From contig NZ_JANIFJ010000010.1 in assembly GCF_024519155.1 (NCBI RefSeq), positions 27,355 through 91,354 of the forward strand: a DNA stretch of 64,000 bases. Direction: 5' to 3'. Below, piece by piece: positions 1 through 9,607 of the stretch. The translations under genes and the position numbers were made by a program. The stretch is from Mangrovibrevibacter kandeliae. Lineage in GTDB: Bacteria; Pseudomonadota; Alphaproteobacteria; Rhizobiales; Rhizobiaceae. The stretch's first letter is position 1; each line of letters begins with the position of its first letter. The notes below the pieces were generated by a model. It saw only the letters and a list, made by a program, of their open reading frames with translations, had not been told where the DNA came from and searched no databases.

Positions 1-1
1 G

Positions 2-787
2 GGGCGCACGGCGGTGGCCGACCGCCTGCCGGGGCTGATCGCCGACTTCCGGCTCGACTTCGTCGTGGTCAACGGGGAGAACGCGGCCGGTGGCTTCGGC
101 GTCACCGAGGAGATCCTGCAGGACACGCTGAAGGCCGGTGCGGACGTGGTGACCACCGGAAACCATGTCTGGGACCAGCGCGAGGCGCTCGAGTTCGCGC
201 CGCGCCAGGAGCGCTTCCTGCGGCCCCTCAACTTTCCGCCGGGCACGCCTGGCCGCGGGTCCGGGTTGTTCGAGGCCCGCAACGGCGCCCGGGTGCTCGT
301 CGCCAACATCATGGGCCGGGTCTTCATGAGCCCGGATCTCGACGACCCGTTCCGCTGCGCGGGCGACCTCGTCGCAGCCTGTCCGCTCGGCGAGCAGGCC
401 GATGCCACCATCCTCGACTTTCACGCCGAGGCGACGAGCGAGAAGCAGTCGATGGGCCACTTCCTCGACGGGCGCGTCAGCCTCGTGGTCGGCACGCACA
501 CCCACGTGCCGACCGCCGACCATCAGATCCTCGTCGGCGGCACCGCCTTCCAGTCCGATGCCGGGATGTGCGGCGACTACGACTCCTCCCTTGGCATGGA
601 GAAGGAGGAACCGCTCAACCGCTTCCTCACCAAGGTTTCACGCGGCCGCTTCGAGCCGGCGCAGGGAGAGGCGACGATCTGCGGCCTCGCCGTCGAGATC
701 TCCGACCGCACCGGCCTTGCCGAAAAGGTCGCGCCGCTGCGGCTCGGGCCCCGGCTGGCCGAGGCCATACCCGCCTTCTGGACCTGA
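2..787 (+). CDS. YmdB-family metallophosphoesterase, 5' end missing
   Basis: A calcineurin-like metallophosphoesterase of the YmdB/TIGR00282 family, whose characterised members hydrolyse 2',3'-cyclic nucleotides in the cytoplasm. The frame is open to the window edge and reads GRTAVADRLPGL before the first possible start (GTG at 14). In the family this segment follows the metal-binding N-terminus, so about 10 residues with the first Asp lie outside the window. Visible metal-site motifs are VNGENAAGG, GNHVWDQ and, near residue 165, GTHTHVPTAD. The C-terminus is complete. A TerC gene follows in the same direction after about 90 bp. The family assignment is firm; the physiological role here is unknown. 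Confidence 0.9.
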   Translation, partial: GRTAVADRLPGLIADFRLDFVVVNGENAAGGFGVTEEILQDTLKAGADVVTTGNHVWDQREALEFAPRQERFLRPLNFPPGTPGRGSGLFEARNGARVLVANIMGRVFMSPDLDDPFRCAGDLVAACPLGEQADATILDFHAEATSEKQSMGHFLDGRVSLVVGTHTHVPTADHQILVGGTAFQSDAGMCGDYDSSLGMEKEEPLNRFLTKVSRGRFEPAQGEATICGLAVEISDRTGLAEKVAPLRLGPRLAEAIPAFWT

Positions 788-878
788 TCGCGGGGCAAAG
801 CAGGCCGGCACGACGTGACCGTCTTGTAATCCTCGATTGCGTCGCCATCTGTCTGTCGCCGACCACCTGGGACAGCCG

Positions 879-1625
879 ATGGCCGACCTCTTCGCGTTTC
901 TTCTCGATCCCGCTGCCTATGCCGCCCTCGTGACGCTGATCGCGATGGAGATCGTGCTCGGCATCGACAACCTGATCTTCATCTCGATCCTCACCAACAA
1001 GCTGCCGGTGGAGCAGCAGACCCGGGCCCGCCGGATCGGCATCGGACTTGCGCTGATCCTGCGGCTGGCGCTGCTGTCGACCGTGGCGATCATCGTCCAG
1101 CTCACCGATCCCTTGTTCGAGGCCTTCGGCCACGGCTTCTCCTGGCGCGACATCATCCTGATCGCCGGCGGGCTGTTCCTGGTCTGGAAGGCGACCAAGG
1201 AGATCCATCACACGCTCGACCCGCACGAGGCGGAAGAGCCGTCGATCGGCGGCAAGGCCACGCTCTCCTTCGGCTCGGCGATCGTCCAGATCCTGCTGCT
1301 CGATCTCGTTTTCTCGATCGACTCGATCATCACCGCGGTCGGCATGACCGACGAGATCGGCATCATGGTGGTGGCCGTGATCGTCGCGGTCGGCGTCATG
1401 CTGCTGGCGGCCGAGCCGCTTTCGGCCTTCATCGCCCGCAACCCGACGATCGTGATGCTGGCCCTCGGCTTCCTCTTGATGATCGGCACGACGCTGATCG
1501 CCGACGGTTTCGGCGTCCACGTCCCGAAGGGCTACATCTACGCCGCGATGGCCTTCTCGGCGCTCGTCGAACTGCTCAACATGCTGGCGCGCCGCAAGCG
1601 CGGCGCGGGCGGCTCCGCGCCTTAG
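879..1625 (+). CDS. TerC-family integral membrane protein
   Basis: A 248-residue polytopic membrane protein of the TerC family. The family signature [16 protein letters not shown] lies near residues 18-33 and a second repeat, [17 protein letters not shown], sits about 115 residues later, giving the usual two acidic intramembrane motifs. Members are tied to tellurite resistance and, in better-studied cases, to manganese export or metalation of exported proteins. The ATG at 879 gives the expected N-terminus [11 protein letters not shown]; a longer reading from TTG at 837 adds 14 residues unlike the family. It has no close operon partner: the next gene is convergent. Confidence 0.9.
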   Translation: MADLFAFLLDPAAYAALVTLIAMEIVLGIDNLIFISILTNKLPVEQQTRARRIGIGLALILRLALLSTVAIIVQLTDPLFEAFGHGFSWRDIILIAGGLFLVWKATKEIHHTLDPHEAEEPSIGGKATLSFGSAIVQILLLDLVFSIDSIITAVGMTDEIGIMVVAVIVAVGVMLLAAEPLSAFIARNPTIVMLALGFLLMIGTTLIADGFGVHVPKGYIYAAMAFSALVELLNMLARRKRGAGGSAP

Positions 1626-1654
1626 TCCGGACGCCTCCGGTCTTCAGCGCCGCC

Positions 1655-2740
1655 TCATGCGCGGCGATGGCCGTCTCCCGCTTCGACCGCGCCGATCGAA
1701 CGGCGCGCCATGATCGCGCCGAGGCCCCAGAAGGGCACGGCGAGCGCTGCCCCGATCAGGCTGTCGGCGGCATAGTGCCAGCCGAGGGTGATCGACCCGA
1801 TGAAGATCGCCGCCGCATACACGGCCATCGCGATGCCGAGACCGCGATTGATCCGGAAGGCATACAGGGCGACGAGGACGATGCTGGTGTTGTGCATGCT
1901 CGGCATCGCCGAAATGCCCTTCAGCGTGCCGGTGCCGCTGACGTAGGACGTCCAGAGCGCCTCCTGCACGTCGAGGGCCCAGAGCGGATAGATCCGGCTG
2001 CTTTCGTGGAGCATGGCCATCAGCGGGGCGTAGTCCGCGCCGAGGCCGAGGCGCTGATAGTAGACCGGGCCGGCCGAGGAGAAGATCGTCGCGAGCAGGT
2101 TGCCGCCGATGATCCAGGCGATCACGAAGCTGCACAGGAACGTCATCCGGCTCTCGACGTCGCGCTGCGAGAAGGCGGCCGACAGCAGGAAGAAGACGAC
2201 GACGAAGAACCAGGCGTTGTAGATCAGATTGAGGACGAAGGCCGCCGGCGGCGAGCCGAAGATCGGCCAGAGTGCCTGCCAGGGGAGAATGCCGAAGCAG
2301 AGCGTCTCGCCGAGTTCCTTGAACGTCGTGTCCCACGAGAAGGGCACGATATCCGGTATCGCGGCCTTGATCTGAGTGAAGCTCGACATCATGACGATCA
2401 TGAGGAGGAGGACGACGAGGCCTTCGACGAGGCGTCGTCCATTCACCAGGACGCTCTTCAGGTCCTGCAGAAGCGCCCGCACGGGGTGCGAGGGCCTGAC
2501 CCAGAGGGCGATCCGCAGCGCCCGCCAGGCGACGAACAGCATCAGAAACGGCACGATGTCCTCGACCAGGAAACCGAGGCCATACGCGACGAGATCGGCT
2601 TCGTAAGGCAGGCCGACCGACGTGACCGTGAGAAAGGCGGCGACGGCGTGGATGAAGATGAGCGCCGCGAGCCAGCGATAGCGCATCAGGATCGACGCGA
2701 CGAGAGGACCGGCAGGGGCCGTGCTTGCGATCGCTGACAT
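1655..2740 (-). CDS. PAP2-superfamily membrane phosphatase or phosphotransferase
   Basis: A 361-residue protein with several hydrophobic segments. The C-terminal third carries the PAP2-type motifs SAMPSMHNT (around residues 278-286) and GWHYAADSLIG, where the two histidines would act in phosphoryl transfer. The extended N-terminal half resembles the PAP2_3/AUR1-like group, which includes inositol-phosphoryl transferases and lipid phosphatases. The likely substrate is a membrane lipid phosphate, but this cannot be decided from sequence. The gene is convergent with terC, with only 29 bp between stops. No neighbour suggests a pathway. Confidence 0.8.
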   Translation of the reverse strand: MSAIASTAPAGPLVASILMRYRWLAALIFIHAVAAFLTVTSVGLPYEADLVAYGLGFLVEDIVPFLMLFVAWRALRIALWVRPSHPVRALLQDLKSVLVNGRRLVEGLVVLLLMIVMMSSFTQIKAAIPDIVPFSWDTTFKELGETLCFGILPWQALWPIFGSPPAAFVLNLIYNAWFFVVVFFLLSAAFSQRDVESRMTFLCSFVIAWIIGGNLLATIFSSAGPVYYQRLGLGADYAPLMAMLHESSRIYPLWALDVQEALWTSYVSGTGTLKGISAMPSMHNTSIVLVALYAFRINRGLGIAMAVYAAAIFIGSITLGWHYAADSLIGAALAVPFWGLGAIMARRSIGAVEAGDGHRRA

Positions 2741-3262
2741 GGCTGAACCTCGCGCCGGCCGTTCTGGGAACCCGGCGCGCAGTCTAGGATCGCAAGCTTA
2801 AGGAACCTGCTCCTCTTTGGGAGGATCTGCAGCGCCCTCCAATCGATGATGCCGGCCCTCTGCAACGCCTCCGTCGCCGCGTCGAAGCCGCGCGGGCGTC
2901 GAGCGCCACCGCCCGGCCGACTCCTCCCGAGGCGAATAGCCGGCGAGGGCAGGGCTCATTGTCGGCGGGCAGCATCGTCTGACCGAACCGCAGCGCGACG
3001 GGCCCGCGCGACCGTGGGCAGGATCGCCCGTTCGCCGGCGGGCGCCGCGGAACATCTTCGCCGGCAAAGACAAGTCGGCTTCTCGTGACGCGGAGATGTC
3101 GGACACTGCTGTCGCTTCCCCAACGTCGTCGCTGCCTGCGCCAAGTACGAGGCCGCTTTCGGCAGGTGAGTGATGCACAGTTGCACTGACGATGTCGCAA
3201 ACATGCGTTAGAGGTTGGAGGCGCTGCTCATTGAGCAGCCACCCGATACAGGGGCGACCTGA
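2741..3262. other. 522-bp intergenic region with no recognisable gene
   Basis: The PAP2 gene runs leftward and the radical SAM gene rightward from this gap. Reading frames inside it have arginine/proline-rich translations and no family resemblance. The right end carries a perfect palindrome just before the radical SAM start. I see nothing else I can name. Confidence 0.5.
3223..3239. promoter_or_regulatory. Perfect inverted repeat ahead of the radical SAM gene
   Basis: GCTGCTCA and TGAGCAGC are separated by a single T, an 8+1+8 perfect palindrome that ends 23 bp before the ATG at 3263. It could be a repressor operator or a hairpin in the leader next to the ribosome binding site. It has no T-run, so it is not a typical terminator. 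Confidence 0.45.
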
Positions 3263-5023
3263 ATGGCCAAGACCTTCAAGCTCGTGCTGATCAAGCCGTC
3301 GCATTACGACGACGATGGCTATGTCATCCAGTGGTGGCGCTCCGGCATCCCCTCCAACACGCTCGCCTCGCTCTATGGTCTTGCGCGGGACTGCGCCGAA
3401 CGGCGTGTTCTGGGCGCGGACGTCGACATCGAGATCGCCGGCTATGACGAGACCAACACGCGCATCCGCACCGACCGGATCGCTCGCGAGATCGAGACTT
3501 CGCCGGCTGGCGGGCTGGTGATGATCGTCGGCGTCCAGTCGAACCAGATGCCGCGCGCGCTCGACATCGCGGCGCCGCTGCGCGCGCGCGGCATCGCCGT
3601 CGGGATCGGCGGCTTCCACGTGTCCGGGACGATCGCGATGCTGCCGGACATCGACCCGGACGTGGCGCGGGCGACGGCGATGGGTGTCTTCCTGTTCGCT
3701 GGCGAGGCGGAGGATCGGCTGGAGGGCGTGCTTCTCGATGCATTCAACGAGCGCTTGAAGCCGCTCTACAACTACTTGAACGACCTGCCGGGCATCGACG
3801 GCACGCCGGTGCCGCATCTGCCGCCGCAGCGCCTCCTGCGCACCGCTGGCGCCCTGACGAGCTTCGACGCCGGCCGTGGATGCCCCTACCAGTGTTCCTT
3901 CTGCACCATCATCAACGTGCAGGGGCGCAAGTCGCGCCGGCGCTCGTCGGACGACATCGAGGCGATCGTGCGCGAGAACGCCGCGAACGGCGTCTTCCGC
4001 TACTTCATCACCGACGACAACTTCGCCCGCAACAAGGATTGGGAGGCGATCTTCGACCGGATGATCGCGCTGCGGCGCGAGGGCATCAAGATCAAGGCGA
4101 TCATCCAGGTCGACACGCTGTGCCACAACATCCCGAACTTCATCGAGAAGGCGGCGAAGGCGGGCGTATCGCGCGTCTTCATCGGGCTCGAGAACATCAA
4201 CCCGGACAGCCTCATCGGCGCCAAGAAGCGGCAGAACAAGATCACCGAGTACCGCAAGATGCTGCTCGCGTGGAAGGCGCAGCGGGTGACGACCTATGCC
4301 GGCTACATCCTCGGCTTTCCCAACGACACGCCGGCCTCGATCCGCCGCGACATCGAGATCATCAAGCGCGAGCTGCCGATCGACATCCTGGAATTCTTCT
4401 TCCTGACGCCGCTGCCGGGCTCGGAGGACCACAAGGTGCTCCACACGAAGGGCGTCCCGGTCGATGCCGACATGAACCGCTACGACCTCAACCACGTCTG
4501 CACCGACCATCCGGTGATGAGCCGCGCGGAGTGGGAGGGGATCTACAGGGACGCCTGGCGGATCTTCTACTCCGACGATCACGTCGTGACGGTGCAGAAG
4601 CGCGCCGCCGCGATGGGGCTGTCGCCCTTCAAGCTCGTCAACTTCCAGATCTGGTTCAAGGGCTCGATCGACATCGAGGGCGTGCACCCGCTCGAGTCCG
4701 GTTACTTCCGGCTGAAATCGCGACGCGACCGGCGCCCGACCCTGCCGATCGAGAGTCCGTTCCTCTTCTATCCGCGCTATGCCGGCGAGACGCTCGTCAA
4801 GCTCGCCCGCTGGGGCGGCCTCTGGCTGAAGCACGGTGGCCAGGCGCTGCGGGTGCGGCGGGACCGAGAGCGGTTGCGGGCGGAGTACGCCGACATCGCC
4901 CTGACGCCGGTGGACGAGAACGAAACCGAGACGCTGGAGCTGTTCAAGGGACGGGACGCCGACAGCTTCGTCGCCCGCCAGAAGAAGATCGCAGCGATCA
5001 AGGACGGCGTCGCCGCGGCCTGA
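3263..5023 (+). CDS. B12-binding-domain radical SAM protein
   Basis: A 586-residue enzyme. The N-terminal region (roughly residues 5-170) has the layout of a cobalamin-binding domain, and a radical SAM core follows. The 4Fe-4S cluster motif is CPYQCSFC, with Cys207, Cys211 and Cys214. After it come GLENINPDSL and GYILGFPNDT, typical of the core barrel. The C-terminal 150 residues are less recognisable. Relatives perform methylations and other radical reactions on unactivated carbons in natural-product and lipid pathways. The gene stands alone: the left neighbour is divergent and the pilus genes to the right are convergent, so context gives no substrate. Class confident; reaction unknown. Confidence 0.88.
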   Translation: MAKTFKLVLIKPSHYDDDGYVIQWWRSGIPSNTLASLYGLARDCAERRVLGADVDIEIAGYDETNTRIRTDRIAREIETSPAGGLVMIVGVQSNQMPRALDIAAPLRARGIAVGIGGFHVSGTIAMLPDIDPDVARATAMGVFLFAGEAEDRLEGVLLDAFNERLKPLYNYLNDLPGIDGTPVPHLPPQRLLRTAGALTSFDAGRGCPYQCSFCTIINVQGRKSRRRSSDDIEAIVRENAANGVFRYFITDDNFARNKDWEAIFDRMIALRREGIKIKAIIQVDTLCHNIPNFIEKAAKAGVSRVFIGLENINPDSLIGAKKRQNKITEYRKMLLAWKAQRVTTYAGYILGFPNDTPASIRRDIEIIKRELPIDILEFFFLTPLPGSEDHKVLHTKGVPVDADMNRYDLNHVCTDHPVMSRAEWEGIYRDAWRIFYSDDHVVTVQKRAAAMGLSPFKLVNFQIWFKGSIDIEGVHPLESGYFRLKSRRDRRPTLPIESPFLFYPRYAGETLVKLARWGGLWLKHGGQALRVRRDRERLRAEYADIALTPVDENETETLELFKGRDADSFVARQKKIAAIKDGVAAA

Positions 5024-5076
5024 CAGGCCTCCTTCGCGCGATCGTCGCGACCAGCCGTCAACCGAGCGCGAACGCG

Positions 5077-6078
5077 CTAGTGGACGAGCCGCACGAGTTC
5101 GTCGCTCGTCTTGGTGACCGTCGGGCATTTGATGATGACGCGGATGTCGTCGTAGTCCCGGTCCGTCGTCCCCCGCCCGGGCGGCCGATCCTCCCAGCCG
5201 TAATACATGTACTTGCCCGGCGCGCAGGCTTCCGTCGCATGCTGGGGGGTGCGGTTCTTGCCCTCGGGGATGACCCCGCCCTGACCGACCGGCTTGCAGG
5301 CGGCCAAGGACGGGCAGAGGACGGTTTCGAGGATCGCCCAGCCGCCGAGGTCGTAGGCCTCGCCGTTCTGGTTCATCTGCGTGTCGGTATAGTATTCGTA
5401 ATGCTCGTTCGTCGCGCTGTTCCACTTGGTCGGCGTGGTGCGGACATTGCGCGAGTTGTAGAGCTTGTAGCTCATGACCTCGCCCGAAGCACACCGGGGC
5501 ATCGGATTGTTGTAGGTCGAGCCGCCATTGTCCGCGATCTCGGTCATCTGGGTGCGGCCGTGGGTGACCGGGTCCGAAGCCTTCATCGCGTTGAAGCAGT
5601 AGACCGCGATGCGGTTGTAGTCGCCGGCCTCCGGATCGAGCATGGCCGCCTGCGGCGCCTCATAGAGGTACTCGGCGCCTTTGTATCGCGCCGTGGCGGA
5701 CACCTTGACGTCCAGGATCTGCGAAGCACCGGGGATGAAGCCCGACAGCGTCACCGGCACCTTGCTGCTGGCGGTGACGACGTAGTCGGTCGGCGTCGAC
5801 CATTCGGTCTTGAAGCTGATGGCGCCGTAGTCGGAATTGGCGTTCGCCGCTGCGAGGAGGCTGGCGAGGATGCCGCTGCGATCGACGTCGGGACCTTTGA
5901 CGGCCATGGCGAGCGCGATGGCGTCGCTCTTGTCCTGCATGTAGCTGCGGGCCTGCAGCGCGCGCGAATAATCGAGCGAAAGACCCGTGAGGCCGATCAG
6001 CGGGACGGTCATGATGGCGGCAATCATCGCAAAGTTGCCGGATCGTGAGTCTCTGAAAGCCAGAAGAAGGCGCTTCAC
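5077..6078 (-). CDS. TadG-like pilus assembly protein
   Basis: A 333-residue protein of the Tad (Flp-type pilus) accessory class. The N-terminus has the signature GNFAMIAAIMTVPLIGLTG, a single hydrophobic anchor, followed by a long extracytoplasmic domain with several cysteines near the C-terminus. The start is the GTG at 6078, with GGGAGCG just upstream; the frame remains open upstream but only as arginine/serine-rich noise that overlaps the preceding gene. It is the third gene of a TadE/TadE/TadG transcript, 79 bp after the second. No von Willebrand domain is evident. It probably helps build or anchor pili or a related envelope structure. Confidence 0.8.
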   Translation of the reverse strand: MKRLLLAFRDSRSGNFAMIAAIMTVPLIGLTGLSLDYSRALQARSYMQDKSDAIALAMAVKGPDVDRSGILASLLAAANANSDYGAISFKTEWSTPTDYVVTASSKVPVTLSGFIPGASQILDVKVSATARYKGAEYLYEAPQAAMLDPEAGDYNRIAVYCFNAMKASDPVTHGRTQMTEIADNGGSTYNNPMPRCASGEVMSYKLYNSRNVRTTPTKWNSATNEHYEYYTDTQMNQNGEAYDLGGWAILETVLCPSLAACKPVGQGGVIPEGKNRTPQHATEACAPGKYMYYGWEDRPPGRGTTDRDYDDIRVIIKCPTVTKTSDELVRLVH

Positions 6079-6157
6079 GGTGTCGCTCCCTGATTGTGCG
6101 TTCCCTAACCGGCCGGCCGGTAATGCCGCCTTACGTCTGCTCCGACAGTTTGAGCGA

Positions 6158-6709
6158 TCAAGAACAGTCGCTGCAGGTGAATCCGTCCAGGCGTGGGACG
6201 AGATAGTCGGTGCCGCCGATGAGGAGGGGCCGGGTGACCCCGTAGCCGCCGAGCGGTGTGTAGGGGTAGCGCGTCTCGGCGATGACGATCGTCGTGTCGC
6301 GCAGGCCGTTGAAGTCGGCCGGCAGGCTCGGGACTGCGAGCGAGGTCGAGTTGCTGCGCGCACGCGTCCAGGCGACCTTGCTCTTGCCGGTGCCGTCGAT
6401 GGAGATGGCTGTGATGCGCAACTGCAGCAGATCCGGATCGTAAGGCTCGACGATGCTGTCGGACAGCGCGAACATGCCGTCGATCTCGGCCTTCGACAGG
6501 GTCGACCGTTTGGTCACGAGATCGCTGATCGTCAGGCCGACGTGCTGGACCTTCTTCTTGAGGATGAAGAGCATCGAGAGCTCAGACCCACCGAGATAGA
6601 GCGTCAGCAGGAACGGCGCGATCAAGGCGAACTCCACCGCGCCCATGGCGCGCCTGTCACCAAGGAAGCGTCGCAGGCGGCCGGCTGCGCGGAGGCGCGC
6701 CGCGCTCAT
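6158..6709 (-). CDS. TadE-like pilus assembly protein (second copy)
   Basis: A 183-residue protein. After a basic N-terminus, GAVEFALIAPFLLTLYLGGSEL gives the TadE-type anchor with the conserved glutamate found in pseudopilin-like processing motifs. The rest is a predicted extracytoplasmic domain ending in a CSDC motif. The ATG at 6709 overlaps the stop of the upstream TadE gene (ATGA, 6706-6709), which implies translational coupling and supports this start over an upstream in-frame ATG at 6811. Confidence 0.82.
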   Translation of the reverse strand: MSAARLRAAGRLRRFLGDRRAMGAVEFALIAPFLLTLYLGGSELSMLFILKKKVQHVGLTISDLVTKRSTLSKAEIDGMFALSDSIVEPYDPDLLQLRITAISIDGTGKSKVAWTRARSNSTSLAVPSLPADFNGLRDTTIVIAETRYPYTPLGGYGVTRPLLIGGTDYLVPRLDGFTCSDCS

Positions 6710-7212
6710 TCGAACGGCTCCGTCTCGAAGCCGGCGACCGAGGCGATGAGATGGTTGCCGTCCTTCAGGTCCGACAGGAAGCGATGCATCATGTCGGTGT
6801 AGACCGGCCACTCGTAATAGACCCGCAAGGCCATGATGGTGCTCGGCGCGCCGGCGGTGTAGCCGAAATCCGCGGTGTTCAGGACGCCGCTCTGGAGCGG
6901 GTGTGCCTGCGGGAAGTCAGCGTAACTGGCATAGGTCTTGAGATCGATCTGGAGCTTGCTGCAGTCCATCAGGAAGCCGACGTCGTCGCACAGCTTCGAG
7001 CGGAACGCCGTCGCGTCCAGTTTGGACAGGGCGACCTCGCCGGTGCGCACCATCCGAGCCATCCTGTCGACCGAGCGGTTCAAGGTGAGCTCGCCGAGGA
7101 ACACGAGCGAGGTCTCGAGGATCGCGAAGATGATCAAGAAGAAGGGGAAGGCCAGGATCGCAAATTCGACCGCGGCCACACCGGAGCTGCTTTGAAGGAA
7201 ACCCCGTCGCAT
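6706..7212 (-). CDS. TadE-like pilus assembly protein (first copy)
   Basis: A 168-residue protein with the TadE signature GVAAVEFAILAFPFFLIIFAI at residues 11-31 and a short extracytoplasmic domain containing a cysteine pair (CDDVGFLMDC). In known systems TadE/TadF minor pseudopilins are processed by the prepilin peptidase and take part in Flp pilus assembly. It heads the three-gene minus-strand operon. The other tad genes (ATPase, platform, secretin, peptidase, major pilin) are not in this window, so this is a satellite cluster. Confidence 0.85.
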   Translation of the reverse strand: MRRGFLQSSSGVAAVEFAILAFPFFLIIFAILETSLVFLGELTLNRSVDRMARMVRTGEVALSKLDATAFRSKLCDDVGFLMDCSKLQIDLKTYASYADFPQAHPLQSGVLNTADFGYTAGAPSTIMALRVYYEWPVYTDMMHRFLSDLKDGNHLIASVAGFETEPFE

Positions 7213-7470
7213 CCGCCTTCGCTTCGATGATCCTGCCGTCTGCGGCCCGTCCCGTATATCCCGAGAGGGGTGTCGAGGTCTGATCTTTACGGTTGCAGCG
7301 TTTACGGAAGCTTTCGTTGCGGGACCGGCCGGACGCGCCGCGGGCCTGATCGGCCGACCGTCGTCGGGCGGATGCGCTCCAGCAGACCGCGGACCGCGCT
7401 CTGCTTCTGGACGCTGCGCCTGCGATTTTTTATATCTCGGCCCTCAGCACACATCCCAGACGGGTTCTCC

Positions 7471-8220
7471 ATGGCCGGCCACTCACAGTTCAAGAACATC
7501 ATGCACCGCAAGGGACGGCAGGACGCGATGCGCTCCAAGCTGTTTTCCAAGCTGGCCCGCGAGATCACCGTGGCGGCCAAGGCGGGATTGCCGGACCCCG
7601 ACATGAACTCCCGTCTGCGCCTGGCGATCGCCAACGCGAAGGCGCAGTCGATGCCGAAGGACAACATCGACCGGGCGATCAAGAAGGCGTCCGGCGCCGA
7701 CAGCGAGAACTACGACGAGGTCCGGTATGAGGGTTACGGTCCCGGGGGCGTCGCGATCATCGTCGAGGCGCTGACCGACAACCGCAACCGCACCGCTTCG
7801 AACGTGCGCTCCTATTTCACCAAGGCCGGCGGCGCGCTGGGCGAGACCGGCTCGGTCGGCTTCATGTTCGACCGCGTCGGCGAGATCGTCTACCCGGCCT
7901 CGGCGGGCGATGCCGACACGGTCATGGAAGCGGCGATCGAGGCGGGCGCCGACGACGTCCAGTCGGACGAGGAGAACCACACGATCATCACCGCCTTCGA
8001 GGATCTCGGCGAGGTGTCCAGCGCGCTGGAAGCCAAGCTGGGCGAGGCGGAGAGCGTGAAGGTGATCTGGCGGCCGCAGACCGGCACGCCGGTCGACGAG
8101 GAGAAGGCGCAGAGCATCATGAAGCTCATCGCCAATCTCGACGACGACGACGACGTGCAGAACGTCTATGCCAACTTCGAGGTGGACGACGAGGTCATGG
8201 CACGCCTGTCGGCCGCCTGA
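7471..8220 (+). CDS. YebC/PmpR-family protein
   Basis: A 249-residue member of the YebC/PmpR (TACO1) family, recognised from its start [19 protein letters not shown] and the [17 protein letters not shown] segment. Members have been described as transcription regulators and, more recently, as ribosome-associated factors that help translation of problematic peptides. The start is the ATG at 7471 because the conserved N-terminus begins there. In this bacterial group yebC is normally next to ruvC, and that context is kept here except for one opposite-strand gene between them. Confidence 0.95.
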   Translation: MAGHSQFKNIMHRKGRQDAMRSKLFSKLAREITVAAKAGLPDPDMNSRLRLAIANAKAQSMPKDNIDRAIKKASGADSENYDEVRYEGYGPGGVAIIVEALTDNRNRTASNVRSYFTKAGGALGETGSVGFMFDRVGEIVYPASAGDADTVMEAAIEAGADDVQSDEENHTIITAFEDLGEVSSALEAKLGEAESVKVIWRPQTGTPVDEEKAQSIMKLIANLDDDDDVQNVYANFEVDDEVMARLSAA

Positions 8221-8248
8221 GGGCAGATCCGCCACGCAGCCTGCATAC

Positions 8249-8278
8249 GACGGCGGCTTCGGCCGCCGTCTCTGTTTT
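8249..8278 (+). terminator. Rho-independent terminator after yebC
   Basis: A perfect 9-bp stem, GACGGCGGC and GCCGCCGTC, closes a TTCG tetraloop and is followed by TCTGTTTT. It lies 28 bp after the yebC stop. Confidence 0.85.
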
Positions 8279-8352
8279 GGCGGACATCGACGGTCAGGAC
8301 ACTTCGAGGGCCGGTTCACTCGAAAGCGCTGCTGCCTGCCGACGGCGCGGCG

Positions 8353-8943
8353 TCAGGCGGTGCGGATCGGCGGGTTCTCGACGCCGGTGTCCTCGTAGAT
8401 CTCCGCGAGGGTCAGCCGACAGCCGATCTCCGGCAGATCGACCACCGCATCGATGTTCTCGATGATCTGCGACCGCCAGCCATCCTCCTGCCGCTGCCAG
8501 AGGATCACCTCCGCATGCTCGGAGGCAACCAGCAGCACCGTGCGGATAGCAAGATGCGTCTTGTACTCCTCGACCTTCTTGAACCGGTCGAAGGCCATGG
8601 TCGAGGGCGACAGAACCTCGACCAGAAGGCGCGGCTCCATCGCCTCCATCGAGCGGTCGGGGCCGCGGCGGCCGTCGACCACGACGTCCGGGCGCCGCAC
8701 GTTCTGGTTCGGGTTGCGGACGGCGATGTCGTCGGTGTGCGGTCGGCACGGCGTGCTACGGAGTTGTCGATGCAAGGCGGTCAGGATGTTCACGACGATG
8801 TCGTCGTGGCGCAGCGACGCGCCTGTCATGGCCTTCGGAGTCAGCACCGGCAGGCCGTTCACCAACTCGTAGTTGCGGTCCTGCGCGGCCTGCCAGACGA
8901 AGAACTCGTCGGGCGTCATGCGTTCGAGGCTGGGAACGCTCAT
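8353..8943 (-). CDS. Uma2-family (DUF820) restriction-endonuclease-fold protein
   Basis: A 196-residue protein of the Uma2 family, which has a PD-(D/E)XK nuclease-like fold. Family marks are [10 protein letters not shown] near the N-terminus, [17 protein letters not shown] and [10 protein letters not shown]; the Asp of RPDVVV and the Glu of VEVLSP occupy the expected catalytic positions. The family is abundant in some bacteria, often in variable regions, and its biological role is not established. It sits alone on the minus strand between yebC and ruvC, interrupting an otherwise conserved gene order, which suggests insertion. Confidence 0.87.
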   Translation of the reverse strand: MSVPSLERMTPDEFFVWQAAQDRNYELVNGLPVLTPKAMTGASLRHDDIVVNILTALHRQLRSTPCRPHTDDIAVRNPNQNVRRPDVVVDGRRGPDRSMEAMEPRLLVEVLSPSTMAFDRFKKVEEYKTHLAIRTVLLVASEHAEVILWQRQEDGWRSQIIENIDAVVDLPEIGCRLTLAEIYEDTGVENPPIRTA

Positions 8944-9083
8944 CGTCGCTGCTCCGTCGGATCCACGTCATCCTAGTGCGTGGCGGCGTGATCTTCCACG
9001 CCGGTGTGCCAGGCGCTTTCCAATCCGTTCACGGTTTGTATGCTGTCTTGCGGCCGATTCGGACAGACGGGAGACGATCGGCC

Positions 9084-9602
9084 ATGTTGCAGGAGCGGAC
9101 CATTCGCATCATCGGCATCGATCCGGGACTGCGGCGAACCGGGTGGGGCGTCGTCGAGACGCTCGGCAACAGCCTGCGTTTCGTCGCCTCTGGCACGGCG
9201 ACCTCCGACGGCACGCTCGATCTTGCCACGCGCCTGCGCCAGCTGCACGACCAGCTCGCGGCAGTTCTCCACGAGATGCGGCCGGACGAGGCGGCCGTCG
9301 AGCAGACCTTCGTCAACAAGGATGCGGTGGCGACGCTGAAGCTCGGCCAGGCGCGTGGCGTCGCCATGCTCGTACCGGCACTGGCCGGCCTGCCGGTAGC
9401 CGAATATGCGCCGAACGCCGTGAAGAAGGCGGTGATCGGCGTCGGGCACGGCGAGAAGAAGCAGATCCACATGATGGTCAAGGTGCTGATGCCGAAGGCG
9501 ACGTTCGACACCGACGACGCGGCCGACGCGCTTGCGATCGCCATCTGTCACACCCACCACCGCCAGTCGGCACAGGCCCGCGCCGCCTTCGCCGGCGCCT
9601 GA
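9084..9602 (+). CDS. ruvC: Holliday junction resolvase RuvC
   Basis: A 172-residue crossover junction endodeoxyribonuclease that cuts Holliday junctions after RuvAB branch migration. Four acidic active-site residues are visible: Asp13 in GIDPG, Glu73 in AVEQTF, and Asp145 and Asp148 in the DAADALAIA motif. The ATG at 9084 gives the standard N-terminus. Downstream, ruvA does not follow directly as is usual; a VapBC pair with its own promoter intervenes. Confidence 0.97.
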   Translation: MLQERTIRIIGIDPGLRRTGWGVVETLGNSLRFVASGTATSDGTLDLATRLRQLHDQLAAVLHEMRPDEAAVEQTFVNKDAVATLKLGQARGVAMLVPALAGLPVAEYAPNAVKKAVIGVGHGEKKQIHMMVKVLMPKATFDTDDAADALAIAICHTHHRQSAQARAAFAGA

Positions 9603-9607
9603 TGTTC

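Noticed and set aside
2741..3222. A broken gene in the gap before the radical SAM gene
   Set aside because: No frame on either strand shows resemblance to any protein family, so a pseudogene call cannot be supported.
2798..5494. An 898-codon minus-strand open frame
   Set aside because: It is antisense to the radical SAM gene, has arginine/aspartate/valine-rich composition typical of antisense frames in GC-rich DNA, and shows no domain.
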